Positions 41,701 through 53,891 of a stretch of DNA of 64,000 nt are shown here, piece by piece (positions within the stretch are counted from its first letter, which is position 1; each line of letters opens with the position of its first letter). The notes under the pieces are model-generated. The model made no database searches and was not told the DNA's origin. It saw only the letters and a program-made list of their open reading frames with translations. This stretch comes from Scatophagus argus (lineage: Eukaryota > Chordata > Actinopteri > Scatophagidae): NCBI RefSeq assembly GCF_020382885.2, contig NC_058515.1, positions 3,765,223 through 3,829,222 of the forward strand. The letters run 5' to 3'. The position numbers and the translations under genes are program-made.

Positions 41701-43117
41701 TTCACGCGGAAAGTCATTTGTTCTTTGTAGAGTTTATCTGGTTCATTTCCTCCTGCCTGTCAGAGATGCGCTCACTGAGCTATACAGTGGTTTCATACAA
41801 CACTCATTCTGAACTAGTTTCATGCTTTGTGTAAATGCTGGGAGTTTCACATTCAACTCAACAGTCTCTTAGAAATCCCTGTAGGCTTTTTGAACACTAG
41901 CTATGGCTAGTTCCTGTTTATGTATTCCTCCCTAAAACAGCTTGCATTTTTAAGCAGATCACAAAGCCCACAATTTCCTGCAGTCATAATACACCATTCT
42001 TTGTGCACATTCACAAAACAAGTGCGCAATTACAAAATGCATAAAGAGTATGACAACAAAGGCAGAGAAGCAAATGCACTTTCTTGATTGAAAGTGCATG
42101 ATACAACAGGTGTTGTACCCATTCTTCAGTTCATTTTTGATTCCTTCTCTGAAAGTGAGGCACACCTAAAATCTTTAGCACAGGATGCCAGTCAACTGAC
42201 GCCTTAATTAATCACACCCATACAGTCACTATCAGTGCTAATTCACTGCCTTTAGTAATCACTACACTAGCTCACATACAGCAGGCAGTGAGTTTCGATC
42301 CGCCCTCCCACTAGGCTCATGCACTACTGTGTTTGGCCCTGACTGATTTAATTCCAAGCACAGCCTGATTTATAGCTCTTCAGCTTGGACACTTTCCCTT
42401 GCCTGCTTGCATCCTCTCCTGTGTCTCCTATTCCTCTACCGCCGCCACTGTCGTCTGCGTTGCAGCAATGCCTTTAAAGGTGAGGGGAGCAGAGCGCATT
42501 GACAGGCTGGGATTTTACAAGGTCTGTGCCCTTTCATGGGAGTTGAGGAGGTGACAGAGCAATAGAAAGATCCAGGGAGGGACAGAGACAGAGTAGAGAT
42601 AATGTCAAGTTTACTTTTTGCAAATTTGAAATTTGTTTGTGCACAATTGGAAGTGCCCTATTAAGAGATGTCACATCCACTCACAGTTTGATCTTTATTG
42701 TTGTTGCTATTGGATCACTTTTGTACTATTTAATCAGGGAGTCAAACCAAATCTGAAGCTGCACACCATTAATTTTTCTTTTCTGGATTTTATATCAAAC
42801 AATCCCAACAAAGAACTCTCAGCTGCCTATGATCCAAAGGACTAAACGCTCTCCAGTTTTACTGAATGACTCCAAACATGCTTGGTGTGAATGCAACTTG
42901 AAGTGAGAAAGGTTGACATAGATAATTAGGTGTGTAGCACAGAGACTATGGAGGAATAAATGGGATTAGCTAATGAAAAGTGAGACAGAGGCACAAAGTG
43001 CACTGGACCGTACACCCCACTGATGGTGAACATCCAGCACACATGTCTGGCTGAGCTGCTGCTCTTCTCTGCTCTCTGTAATTATTGAGTTTCCCTCTTC
43101 CTCACTATGTCCCTCTT

Positions 43118-43172
43118 CCTTTCCTCCTCCCACTCCTCCTCCTCCTCCCCCTCCTCTTCCTCCTCCTCACAG
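43118..43172 (+). repeat. (TCC)n low-complexity tract
   Basis: This is an imperfect TCC/CTC repeat in rasgrp2 intron 1. It is a strong strand-asymmetric pyrimidine tract. Confidence 0.8.
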
Positions 43173-44884
43173 ATTTGTTGCTGTTAGTCCTTCGGCATAA
43201 AGCAGAAGCCTTGCACAATAGATCCAATTATGGCTGGCTTTCCTGATAAGTGCAACACTGCTGCAGGTTGAGGTGGAGGAAGTGGCTGGAAGTGATGCTA
43301 AATATCATGGGTGGCCGCTCCAGAGGCTTGAAGTAATTGCACTGCGGCAGCAAAGGAGAGAAAGGAGAAACAGAGATGCAGGGGTTTTTGTTTTTTTTCA
43401 AAGTCCCTTCTTGATTTATCCCTATATCGGGGGATCTCTGAATCCTTCAAATCCTTTCCTTTTAAAGTGCTATATCTTTCAAGTTAAGCACTACTTCACT
43501 TTTTGGGTACAAGAGATCACAGAGGCCATGGATTACTTTAAGATAACTGATGATCAAATACGCTTTGGCCTGATAAACCAGACTTATTGTTTTATTGATT
43601 TGTGCTCTGGTGACAGATTTGTCTGTGTGAGCTGTGCACACATGATGCTGGCGGCTTTCTAATTTGCATTCTCCGAAGCAGATCTGGATGAACGGCTGCA
43701 CACAAAGCATGCTTGTCCAATATTCAAAATAGGAACGCTTGCAATGTTGCAGTTACAGCCAAAGCAGCCACATTCAAAAACAATGAAGTGACTTTTCTGC
43801 CTCCCACAAGGATAAAATGGGCTGCAAAACTACAGCTGCTAAGACTTTCAAATGTCCACAGAAGCAGCCCAGTCACAGCTTACAAGTCAAATCCCACTGC
43901 TCTGACACCAAAAACACGGGTGGATAAAGCGGGGGTGAAGTCGGCAAAGACGCTGTAGGGAAAGTAATCAGCAGCCCCGACATTCAAAGATGCCTCCTAA
44001 TCCCTGCTGCTCTGAGGGCGGCAAGAGAAAATCACCTTGAATCACCACAATCAGACAGCTGCAGCCTGTCTAAGTGAAAAGGTAATGAAGGGGCTGAGTG
44101 AACAAAAAATAAAGCGGGCAAGGTAAGTCTGACCTCTCACTTGTTTAACTCAGCAGCCATGGCTGACTCACAATGAACTGCGATGTGGCCTTGATTGTTA
44201 TTCTCCAGTCAGGGAAAATTCTCATCACCACAAACATGTTCACTGGTTATTCGCAGAGTCGCTCAGGGGCCTTGAAAGTCATTGTCAGTGTCATTTGATG
44301 GATACCTCAGCATGCAGCTTATCAAGTATGAAAAGATGCATCGTGGATGATGGGTCAAGGCTTTACCATGCTTGACAATAGACTTTTGTTTACCACCATC
44401 CTCCAATCAACGGTTACAGATCCTGCCTCAATCTAATTTTAGGTACAGGCATTCCTCCATCCTCCTCTACTCCACTCCTCTTCCTGAAAATGACTGTTCA
44501 CAGGCCACTTTATTCCATTAGTTCAACTATTAGATATCTGACAGCTGTTGTCCAGGTAAAACAGCTGTAATTATTTTTTTTTCTAACACAAGGTACAAAG
44601 CGCGTTTGCGACACTCTAACGAGTCATTCTTGGGCTGGCATAGCTGTGGTTGATTGTGCAAGAAGACAAGTCCTGACCTAATCCTCTTTATATTTGCAAT
44701 ACAGTAGCACACATTTAGACGATAACTTATCAAAATAGCAGTCCGGAGAGGTTACTTCTACATTTAAGTGCCTGACCACAACCACACCAAAAACAATTCT
44801 GAAACCGCCGTGCGTAAAAATAACAACATGAGCTCAAGTGGCCTCAGTTTTGCATTAACATGTAAGTTCTGCCACATTTCTTAC

Positions 44885-45110
44885 CTTTAGAGTCTGAAGG
44901 GTCCCATGTCTGGCAGAGGAGGTTATAGTGATTCGTGGAGTGAGCACTGAGATGAAGTGCGTTACATCACCAGCAGCACCGTCAAGTCAAAACGGCTTTG
45001 GCTTCGGAGAGGGAACAGCAAGTCATGCGGAGAGAGGTACTGATGATCGAAACCCAGAGGAACTCATCAGAGGGGGTTACGTTCGGATCCTTCTTCGAAG
45101 TTGATGCAGA
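44885..45110 (-). other. Probable rasgrp2 non-coding first exon and promoter region
   Basis: On the minus strand the sequence ends in CTCTAAAG followed by GTAAGAAATG, a strong donor. This pairs with the acceptor at 35273 without any coding content. The stretch to about 45,300 has more CG dinucleotides than its surroundings, as expected near a promoter. The right boundary (transcription start) is a guess. Confidence 0.4.
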
Positions 45111-45299
45111 CGGTCCGCTGAATGAGCAATGCGGGTATTTTTTTTTTTCACGGCACAATGCGCACAAGTCTTCTCCCGAGCAAGTTGTTTATGTGATGTG
45201 TGTCTGGTGTGGAAGAGGCAGCTGAGCTCAGTCATCTGGCCGCAGCTGGATCGCGTGTCAGCCTTCTCGTCATGTGCCAGCTGTGCAGCTCACAATCAC

Positions 45300-46939
45300 A
45301 CTGCAGAGCTACAGTCCCGCCTATTGGTAGTATCATAGTAACACCACATGTGCACATGCATGTCGTGTGCGATGCCAACGCACCGTCACACATCATAACA
45401 AACTGTCACATTATTGGCTGATCATCTGCGCTGCGTCTTGCCAATCAAATACCTTCCTTGACAGTATCAGATTTGTCCACACTTCTACTATAGTGCGGTT
45501 TCACACACACCTGATAAGCTTCAAAAAACCTTCAGATTTCATCGAGCGTTCACATGCTTTATTATAGCAGAAAACAAGAAGGAGGCAGCTTGTGCAGTGA
45601 AGGCATGGAGAGTTTATGATATTGCATGCGTGTACCTGCTGCATTGCCGTTTGTGGATTAAACAGATTTCTCAATGAATATGTTTGTTTCCTCTCATACA
45701 CTGTACATACACAGCGCACATACCTGTTGCTACAGGATGGGCTCTGCCTGCCTGCCTGCCCCCCAACGTCACATGTTGCATTAGTCGCATTAAGTGAATA
45801 GAATGCAGTAACCTGTGTCAGTACAGTTTAAGCAGGACGACCATAAAATTATTTATTTGATAAAAGGTGAAACAACATGACAACAATTGTGTTCTTCTTG
45901 ACATGTGGAAAGTGCAGTCAGTTTGAGAACAGCACGCCATAATCACACATTTCATCACTAAAGTCCCAGTAGTGTTTTGAGTCTTTTGTCTCTGGGTTTG
46001 CATGAGCAACAAAACAGAATTCAGTGTTAGATAAATATACAGTATAGCCACTTTAAGTTGCAGTGATAACTGTGGAAAACCCTAATTACTTGCCGGTCTT
46101 CACGCTGTTCTGATGCTAACACAGGGATTCTGCCAAGTCTTTTAATGCTGGGAGTCGTGCTCTAAAAGTTCGGAAGTTTAAATTTCCGAGATCATTTGAA
46201 CTCAGCACCGTCTAGTCCTGCCCAGTGTTTCAAAAGTGCAGCCCGACCAGGAAGAAGGAAGCCTGAAGTCACGGTGGGTGCTGTTTTATTATTAAGAGTC
46301 TATGTTATAAATTATGGCAAAAGAGACATTTGACAAGGAAATTTCATTTCTCTCTTTTCATTTCTCGCTGTATTTGATGTACAGCGCATCCGGAAAGTAT
46401 TCACACCGCTTCGTTTTTAGCACATTTTGTTATATTAGTCTCATTCAAAAATTGATTAAATTCATTTTTTATTCCCTCAAAATTCTACAAAAAATATCCC
46501 ATAATGACAAAGTGAAACAAGTTTGTTTGATTTTTTTTTGCAAATTTATTAAAAATCTCTCAATGAGAGATGTGACATTGTGAAATGTCACAAACACATA
46601 GTTCTCTTAAAGGTTTATAAACAGAGGTTCTTCACATTATGAGACTCCACACATGGCTTTTCATTTAAAAAAAAAAAAAAGACAGGAATGGATTTTGTTT
46701 TGGTAATGTTATTTACTCATTTGCCAAGTTATTTTTTCAGTTGTTTGTTCACTTATTCTTTGAACCTTTTGTGTTGTGAAACAAATACCCTGATGGTGTA
46801 ATTCTTTCTCAGCAGCAGACTGGTCAGTCAGTGGGATTCCCCTTGTTAAATCTTCCAACATAGCAACACAGGGGGAAGAGGCCACGAAAGGAGGAAATCC
46901 TTTCATCTCAGCAAACAGCTGTAACATCTGTTTACCAGA
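45300..46939. other. Divergent intergenic region between rasgrp2 and alpk1
   Basis: The probable 5' ends of the two genes face away from each other here. It contains a Tc1-like end fragment and otherwise AT-rich sequence. A pyrimidine-flanked CAG directly before the alpk1 ATG (46,936-46,938) suggests that alpk1 has a further upstream 5' UTR exon in this interval, which I could not place. Confidence 0.5.
46380..46556 (+). mobile_element. Solo end fragment of the Tc1-like element
   Basis: It starts TACAGCGCATCCGGAAAGTA and runs through the AT-rich terminal repeat to 'TTGCAAATTTATTAAAAATC', matching the left end of the element at 152-1138. The rest of the transposon is absent. Confidence 0.85.
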
Positions 46940-49900
46940 ATGGACAGCCAAGAGGTGGGGGATTTATTAGAGGAGTGTCTCAGAGCAGTGGCAGCAGCTC
47001 AACAGTCCCACCAGCCCACAGATGCAGAGAGGCTGAACTACTGTAGCTGCAAAGGTCAGACACAAGATGGTGATATTTGGTCAATTTTCAGAAGGAAGTC
47101 AAGATTTGGTCAAGGAGATTTGGTGGTGGGATGGTGCTCTTGTAAAATCCACACAAATGGTTTGTTTTGATAATGAGGGACAAAGGCATTCCGAACAATG
47201 CAGTTGGCGTGAACATGAGGGGTTGTCCTTTAATCTTCTCAGTAGTGTAGTGTGGGCCACTGCTCATTATAAATCTGTATGTGTAAATCAGTATAACCCA
47301 TACAATACAACACCTCTCTACCAAAGGAAGGACAGAAACGATAAAAAAAAAAAATTAAAAAAAGAAAAAAGTTTTGTTTTGTTGTTTTGTTTTGTTTTGT
47401 TTTGTTTTTAGTTTTGTTTTGACTTTGATGTGAATTGAATCACACAATTAATCCAAAAGTAACACTCAAGCAATTCTAATAAACAAAATACTTAAACTGT
47501 CCAAAACTACAAAAAATAATTAACAAAGTCTGTTCCATCACCACTATTTGAAGTTCAGTTGTCAGTATTTTGTAAAGTTTTCATAGCGGCAGTCTGTCCA
47601 GAAAAATTCATAGGGACGCTTTAAAGATTCAGTTTATAGGATTTAGCGACACCTAGCACTGTGACTGCAGATTGCAACTCACTGAACATTCCTCATCTCA
47701 ACCATGCCTACGGTGGCTGCTAAAAATGTAAAAGCGCAAAAGACCCTCTCTGGAGTCAGTGTTTGGCTCATCCGCTCTGGGCTGGTGTAGAAACATGGCA
47801 GTGCAACATGACAAACTCCATGGAGGTTAAAAAACACACCAATTCTTACTTTCAGGTGATCACACACTAATGAAAACACAGTCATGAATGTTATATTCCA
47901 GTTCTGCTCCTAAAGCCTACACACTGGACCTTTAGGTAAAGTTATTTCTTCCTGCAAGAGGTTAAAAGAGTAATTCATGATTATTGAAACTAACGGTTAT
48001 TAAATTACACTTCCTTTCCCTAGACTCGCTGTGTGCAGAACTGGCCTCTCTCCTGCAGGAGGCAGTGGAAATGAAGTGGCCCTTTGTGCCCGAGAAGTGG
48101 CAGTATAAGCAGTCAGTCAACGACAATGACAAGACAAACCTCAGTGACCTCATTTGCAAGGACCTATCTCAGCTGCTGGTAATAATCACATAGCTAAGTG
48201 ATGGTTTTCTTATGGTGTTACACATATTTACTAAATATGTTTACTGTGTTGCCAGGCTTTTCTAAAGGCTGCCATCGTAGCTCAGGAGGCATGCTCAGCA
48301 CTGGCCGTGATCTTCTTGGTCGATCGCTTCCTCTACTGGAAGGATGAGTCCAGCCGGCTTCTGAAGATCACCAAGCTGCTCCACAGACGCCACCCTGACA
48401 GCCCTGTGGCCCCCCAGCTGGTCATACGACAGGCCAGAGTCTACCTTAACTCTGGTACAGTGTGGTATAAGGGTTGAGTTGAGGCCTGGTGATGATGCTT
48501 CATTACTATTCTTAGCTTTGTGACACTGAATAAATGTGAAACCTAATCATCCTAATCACTGCTTTAAGAGACCATAGTGATTGATACAAACTCATAACAT
48601 GAACTTTACATGTGAAAAGTCTTTCATTAAATTGTCATTTGTACCCATTTTCATTATAGAGCTATTGAATGATTGGTTTTGTGAACCAATTGTGGAATGT
48701 GAACATTATAATAATCTTCCCTACAGGCAAACTACAGAAGGCAGAATACATACTTAGCAGTCTCATTGACAATAGTGGCGGCACAGGTTGGTTCCATGCT
48801 ATGTCATTTTAACTGCCTCTAATCAAAATGTTTTTACAAAGTAAATAAAAAGCTAATCTGCATTTTCTTATAAAGGTTGTTGGGTCTACTATTCTGAAAG
48901 TGACAGGGCTCTTGTGCAGGCCGTTAGTGTTCAAGTGCGTGGAATGATTCTGCAGAAGCTAGGTAAGCTCTTTTTCCTAAATTAAAAAGAATAGTTATGA
49001 GAATATTATGATTATTTAGTTCTCTGTTTCAGGCCTGTGGCTCGAGGCTGCAGAGTTAATCTGGGCTTCTCTTGTTGGCTACTATGCACTTCCTCAACCT
49101 GATAAAAAGGTAATCCAGACAACCACAATACTGCTGTCACAGTTGCCGCGTTATGAGCTTGTAAGCATGCACATTCCATACACACTGTCATAAAAACTTG
49201 CTCTATATTTTGTAGGGCATTGGAACCTCTCTTGGCATACTGGCCAACATATTAGTGTCTATGAATGATGAGGACTTCCATGCTTTTAGGACAAATCCAG
49301 ATATTGATTTGGTAAGTCCAACTAATATAATGCTGTTTTGAGTATCATTGGCTTTATATAATTGTTTTATATCTGTCTGTCTAATTGTTTGAGCAGTCTT
49401 TACTTGGGGACAGGAGTCACCGTCTTCTTTCAGCAGCCCAGGCAGCAAAGATGGCTGTTGTATACAGCCAGTACACTTCACTTTATGTGTTGACAAATGT
49501 GGTAAGTTGTTCAGTTGACAGTTGTCTGACAGTTCACAGTTTCCTGAATCTGAAACTGTGAGTTCACATTCAGTCAAAACTGAGACAAGTGCACCACCAC
49601 TACTGCCCCAGCACCTCAGCTTGCGTGATGAGGAAGGTTATTTCTGCCATGGAGTCATTGGCTGTGAGCTGCATCTTGAGCCCTGTTTTTAGAGCCTGTA
49701 TATGTTTACACATACTGTATGATGTGTTTTTTGGCAAATTTACACCATTAAAGATGAAACAAAATTAACCAGATTACTTTGATCCGGAAGAAAACTTAGA
49801 AACGTATACAAGTTCTTGGAAGTTCTATGAAACATTTATTATGATTTCCTTGCTGATCTATAGACATCACAGTAAATCTCAGTGAATCTAAAATATGTGC

Positions 49901-52900
49901 TATCTAATATATGCTTGTACAGATCATGCTTCATATGCCTCTCCTTTAACTCCCCAAGGGATCCTAGAGATATAAATGAGTAAACTCTGACCTCTTTTTC
50001 TTCAGGTTACTCAAGGGACCTGTTTGTTGTCGTACAGTTTCTCTGTGGAGTGCCCTGCCTCTCAAAGGCAGTCTTTCTTGCAGCAGGCCAGAGATGCATT
50101 TACAATTGGCCTGCTCACCAAAGCAGAGGGTGACCTGGTCACCAGCAAGCAGGAGCTTCACACTTTCCTCAAGGCCGCCTATTCCCTCACTGTCACTCAC
50201 AAATGGCTTGGCACTCCTCTGGAGATTGTGGCACTGGCAACCCAAGCTTGCCAAAAAGCATTAGCAAATTTTTATGATTACGATGCAGATATCCAAGACA
50301 AAGATAGCCTCTGTGCTGAAATCATGCATCTGGTCACCCAAGTCAAGCTTCTGTTGAAAGTGGAACCTTTCCTTAATTCAGACAAGGGATCTTTCATTCC
50401 TGACAGCTACAGAAGCTTCAAAGACACATCAGTAAATTTCACTCTGGAAGGTTTTGCTAAGGTGATGCAGAGATTCCAGAAGTATCATGCATCACTGTGT
50501 GAGACAATGAACCCAAACTGTAAGAGGGGTAAGGATGAGATAGAAGGGGCAAAGCTATGTATAACTGCACTGGGGACAACCATTGGTACAATCAATACAG
50601 AATGTAGCACTGAGGCCTGCAAAGTATTAAAAGATAATCTCAAAGGAGAGGAGCTACAACAGAGAGGTTCAGATTCATCTGCTAAAAAGTTGGACCTATG
50701 TACCACTGTAGGAAGCACGGATAACCTTGGCTCTTCATGGCAGAACTTCTCCTTGAGTAGCTCAGGGTCTCCCAGGCCCAGCAGCAATGCCTACCCAGGA
50801 AGCATTGCTATTGAACATGAAGAAAATTCAAGCAGGCAGAGCTGTGTGACCACTGAGATGGATGATGACAGGTCAGATAGTAAGCTACAATCCACTAATA
50901 AAAACAAGAAGGGAAACCTAGAGGCTTGTAACTCCGGTGTCAGTTCCCATACATTCCCAAAATCTGTAATACCTGCCACTTCCTCCTCCAATGCGAGTAG
51001 TAATTCTGAGAAGTATGAAGTGATACAAGCTGGAATAGAGACACTGTGCACCGAGGAGGACTGGATGACTGATGTTGTAGATGTGCCAGTGAATCCATCA
51101 GCAGCTGAAGGAGTAGCACAGTCCTTATCCCAGCTGTATCTCAGAACATCCTCCAGTGCCCTCAGTGACAGTTTAGGTTCCGGCTCATCATGGGAGAAAA
51201 TTTCAATGGACCTGAACTCCATGACAGAAAAAATACCTCAGCCAAACAGCCAATCAAAAGCAGAAACTGACCAAACCAGAAGGTCAACAGATGGGACTTT
51301 CTTCCTCTTAGAAACACTTGATTCTGAAACCAGTGATTTAACTAGTGATTCTCCACACAAAAACCACGCACCTGAATGGCAATTTAGTGCTTTGTCCTTG
51401 AAACAGCCTCTGGAGAGCCTTCATATTGACCCAAATATGGACACTGAACTTGACTCTGCAGAACCTGCTCCCCAGAACTCCTTAGCCACCCCACACCCAA
51501 ACGTTTCCCAGTTTTCCCCAGAACAGTGTGCTTCCACTGAAACCACTACTGAGAGCTCTTTTGAGATGCTGGAGGAAATTCAAAGTGGACACCGATCCTA
51601 TGAAGTCACCCCTACAGAAAAGGCAAATGCCCCTCAGAGGAGGAACCCCTTGTGTTACAGCTGTCTAAAGCATAGCACTGCATCTGGTGTGGTCCCTGAG
51701 AGGAAGTATTTGTTGTCGCAGCAGGATTACCAAGCCCTACTGGCTGGAGTTTGCCATGAATGTCTGCTGAGGAGGCTGCACAGTGACAAGACACAATTCA
51801 AACTCAGGCAACACAGAGCTTCCTACAGTAAGTTTGAATTACTTAACGTTATTACATCATTTAAGTCACATAGCAGTGTGAGTCTGTTGGTCCACCACTT
51901 TGGTCCGGACTGGAAGTTCTCACCAATTATTGCCATTGGTTGTTATTGATGGACTGGGAGAGTGGTAAAAAATGGTGGCCATGTATTTACATTTTGGTGT
52001 GAACCAGATACCAGAATTCCCCTTTTATGAGTGTATAAAATATTAATTAAAATTGTCTCATAATCTCTGAATGTGATCTGTATTAGGTGCTCTCCATTTA
52101 AAGTTCTCTAAAGCCTCAGGGTTGTGGACAGCCACGGAGACCTGTGTTTACATTGGGGAGCCCATGGGGATGCAGGGCAAGCAGAGAACAGCAATATGGG
52201 TAAAGTTTTTACACCAGGAGGAAAGGTTAAGCAGGTATGAAGCGACACATTCTAGGCAAAACTTGAACACTGTGACTTCTAGTCTCACTGTGATTGCGTG
52301 TTTATGTCCTTAGTTATGTGGGAAAAGATTACTTGAAGCCAAAAGAGATCCAGTTTCACCTGAAAGACGTGGAGAGACAGATGACAGCTCAGTACTATGT
52401 GACTGAATTCAATAAGAGTCTTTACGACAAGGAAGTCATGGCTCAGATCTTCTTCATTCCCTCTGAAGCACTTTTGGTGAGACCAAATCGTGAAGACAAA
52501 ATGAACACGCCAAACATTAAATAATAAAGGTTCACTTCATTCAGGTAAGGCAGAGATGGCAAAGGTTGCATCAAAATCAAAAGTACTTCATTCATAAATA
52601 CCACTTTAATAGGACCTTTAATAGAGACGGTAGAGTGCAAAATAGCCCGCAGCAATCCTGAAGCAGTTTTGGTTGAATTTCTAATGTAATGCCCCAGTTC
52701 ACCCTCCAGAAGTTAGACTGTGACTGGATATATAGTCTCAAGACAGTTGTAGAGCAAATGTTGGTTAGTAGTCTAAAATGTACTGTGACCTTTTAAAAGC
52801 TCATAAAAAGTTATGACACATATAAAAGCTTTGTGGCCTATATTCTCTTTAGTGTCTCTGCTCTTTCCTGAATGAACCTGGACCAACTGGACCAATAGTA

Positions 52901-53621
52901 AAATTAATTGCAATGACTATTTTGAGTAAAACAGCACATTTAATTGCATGTAGCAGTATAATAAGTTCATTACATAAGTTCATCAGCCATATTCCATATT
53001 TGAGTTGCATACCAAAACAGGCTTTTAATATTTCTTAAATTCCTTCTTTTTCTCTGTATACCTAAATAGATTTTGAATGGAAATGAGATTGTGGGTTGTG
53101 TAACAGTGGAGCCCTACATGCTTGGAGACTTTGTCAAACTGACCAACAACACTGGAAAGAAGGACAAGAGCTTCCAGGCTACAGAATATGGCCTTGCCTT
53201 TGGACATTTTACCTACTTGTCCTCTGACTGCCAGGAAGTTGTTGTAGACCTACAAGGTGTGTCTAGACTACTATTCACTGAAATCAGTTTTAATGAGATG
53301 ATTGTCCATGGACCGCAATGCTGTAGTTTTATCATTTGATATATGGCTTTCATTCTTAGGTGTGAATGCATCACTTTCCCTCTTTTTTTGTTCACAGGCT
53401 GGGTGACAGCCAATGGAAAAGGTCTGACCTACCTCACTGACCCCCAGATTCACTCCACCAAGACCCCCAAAGGTCCTTCCAACTTTGCTGCCAGAGGCCT
53501 CAGGTACTTTCTGGAAGAGCAACATGGACCAGAGTGCAATGCAATTTGCCAGCTGCTCAAACTACCTGCATTGATCAGACAAGCAGATGTTATGCCTCAG
53601 AAACCTTTGTATTCAAATTAA
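46940..53621 (+). CDS. alpk1: Alpha-protein kinase 1 (ADP-heptose receptor), 13 coding exons, 1,145 aa
   Basis: Cytosolic innate sensor. In mammals the N-terminal domain binds bacterial ADP-heptose, which activates the C-terminal alpha-kinase to phosphorylate TIFA and switch on NF-kB. Exons: 46940-47054, 48024-48178, 48256-48454, 48727-48786, 48876-48962, 49033-49109, 49216-49311, 49397-49501, 50006-51827, 52087-52234, 52314-52476, 53070-53256, 53398-53621. All are GT-AG and sum to 3,438 bases, 1,146 codons with stop (human about 1,244 aa). Residues 1-~450 form the helical sensor domain ([36 protein letters not shown]). About 451-900 is a Ser/Thr-rich disordered linker, most of the large exon. 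About 919-1130 is the alpha-kinase ([36 protein letters not shown] at 1072-1080; TDPQIHS). The start is the only in-frame ATG before the conserved region. Confidence 0.95.
47371..47421 (+). repeat. (GTTTT)n microsatellite in alpk1 intron 1
   Basis: About nine imperfect GTTTT units follow a poly-A/AAAG stretch. Confidence 0.85.
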
Positions 53622-53885
53622 GTGATTTTTTTTCTGTATAGAATATGAGTATAGAATATGAATACGCAGACTATGAAAGAAAAGTTAAAAGGAACGAATA
53701 ACGAGTACAGTTTAAGTACATTCTAACTGTAGTGCTGTCTGGAGTGTCCACTCTCTGATACACTCAACACAATGAAAAGCCACAAAATTATCAGAAAATA
53801 ACGCGTGTGATTAACGGCCACGGAATTGAAGGCTATGGTTTCCTGCTGCTATAAATGAAATACTTGTGTCTTGTTTTGTTTTGAA

Positions 53886-53891
53886 AATAAA
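53886..53891 (+). terminator. alpk1 polyadenylation signal AATAAA
   Basis: It lies 265 bases after the stop codon and is followed by TGT-rich sequence (GTCTTTGTCTTGTCTG), the usual downstream element pattern. Confidence 0.65.

Larger units (their letters stand above)
35273..44884 (-). other. rasgrp2 intron 1 (about 9.6 kb)
   Basis: It is inferred from the strong acceptor at 35273 and the donor at 44884. Several dispersed repeats and a (CCT)n tract lie within. No coding exon of another gene was recognised. First introns of signalling genes often carry enhancers, but I cannot identify one from sequence alone. Confidence 0.45.

Noticed and set aside
50024-51949. A 641-codon open frame as an intronless gene
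   Set aside because: It begins without ATG, is preceded by a perfect acceptor (TTCTTCAG) and continues alpk1 in frame. It is one large exon plus intron read-through.
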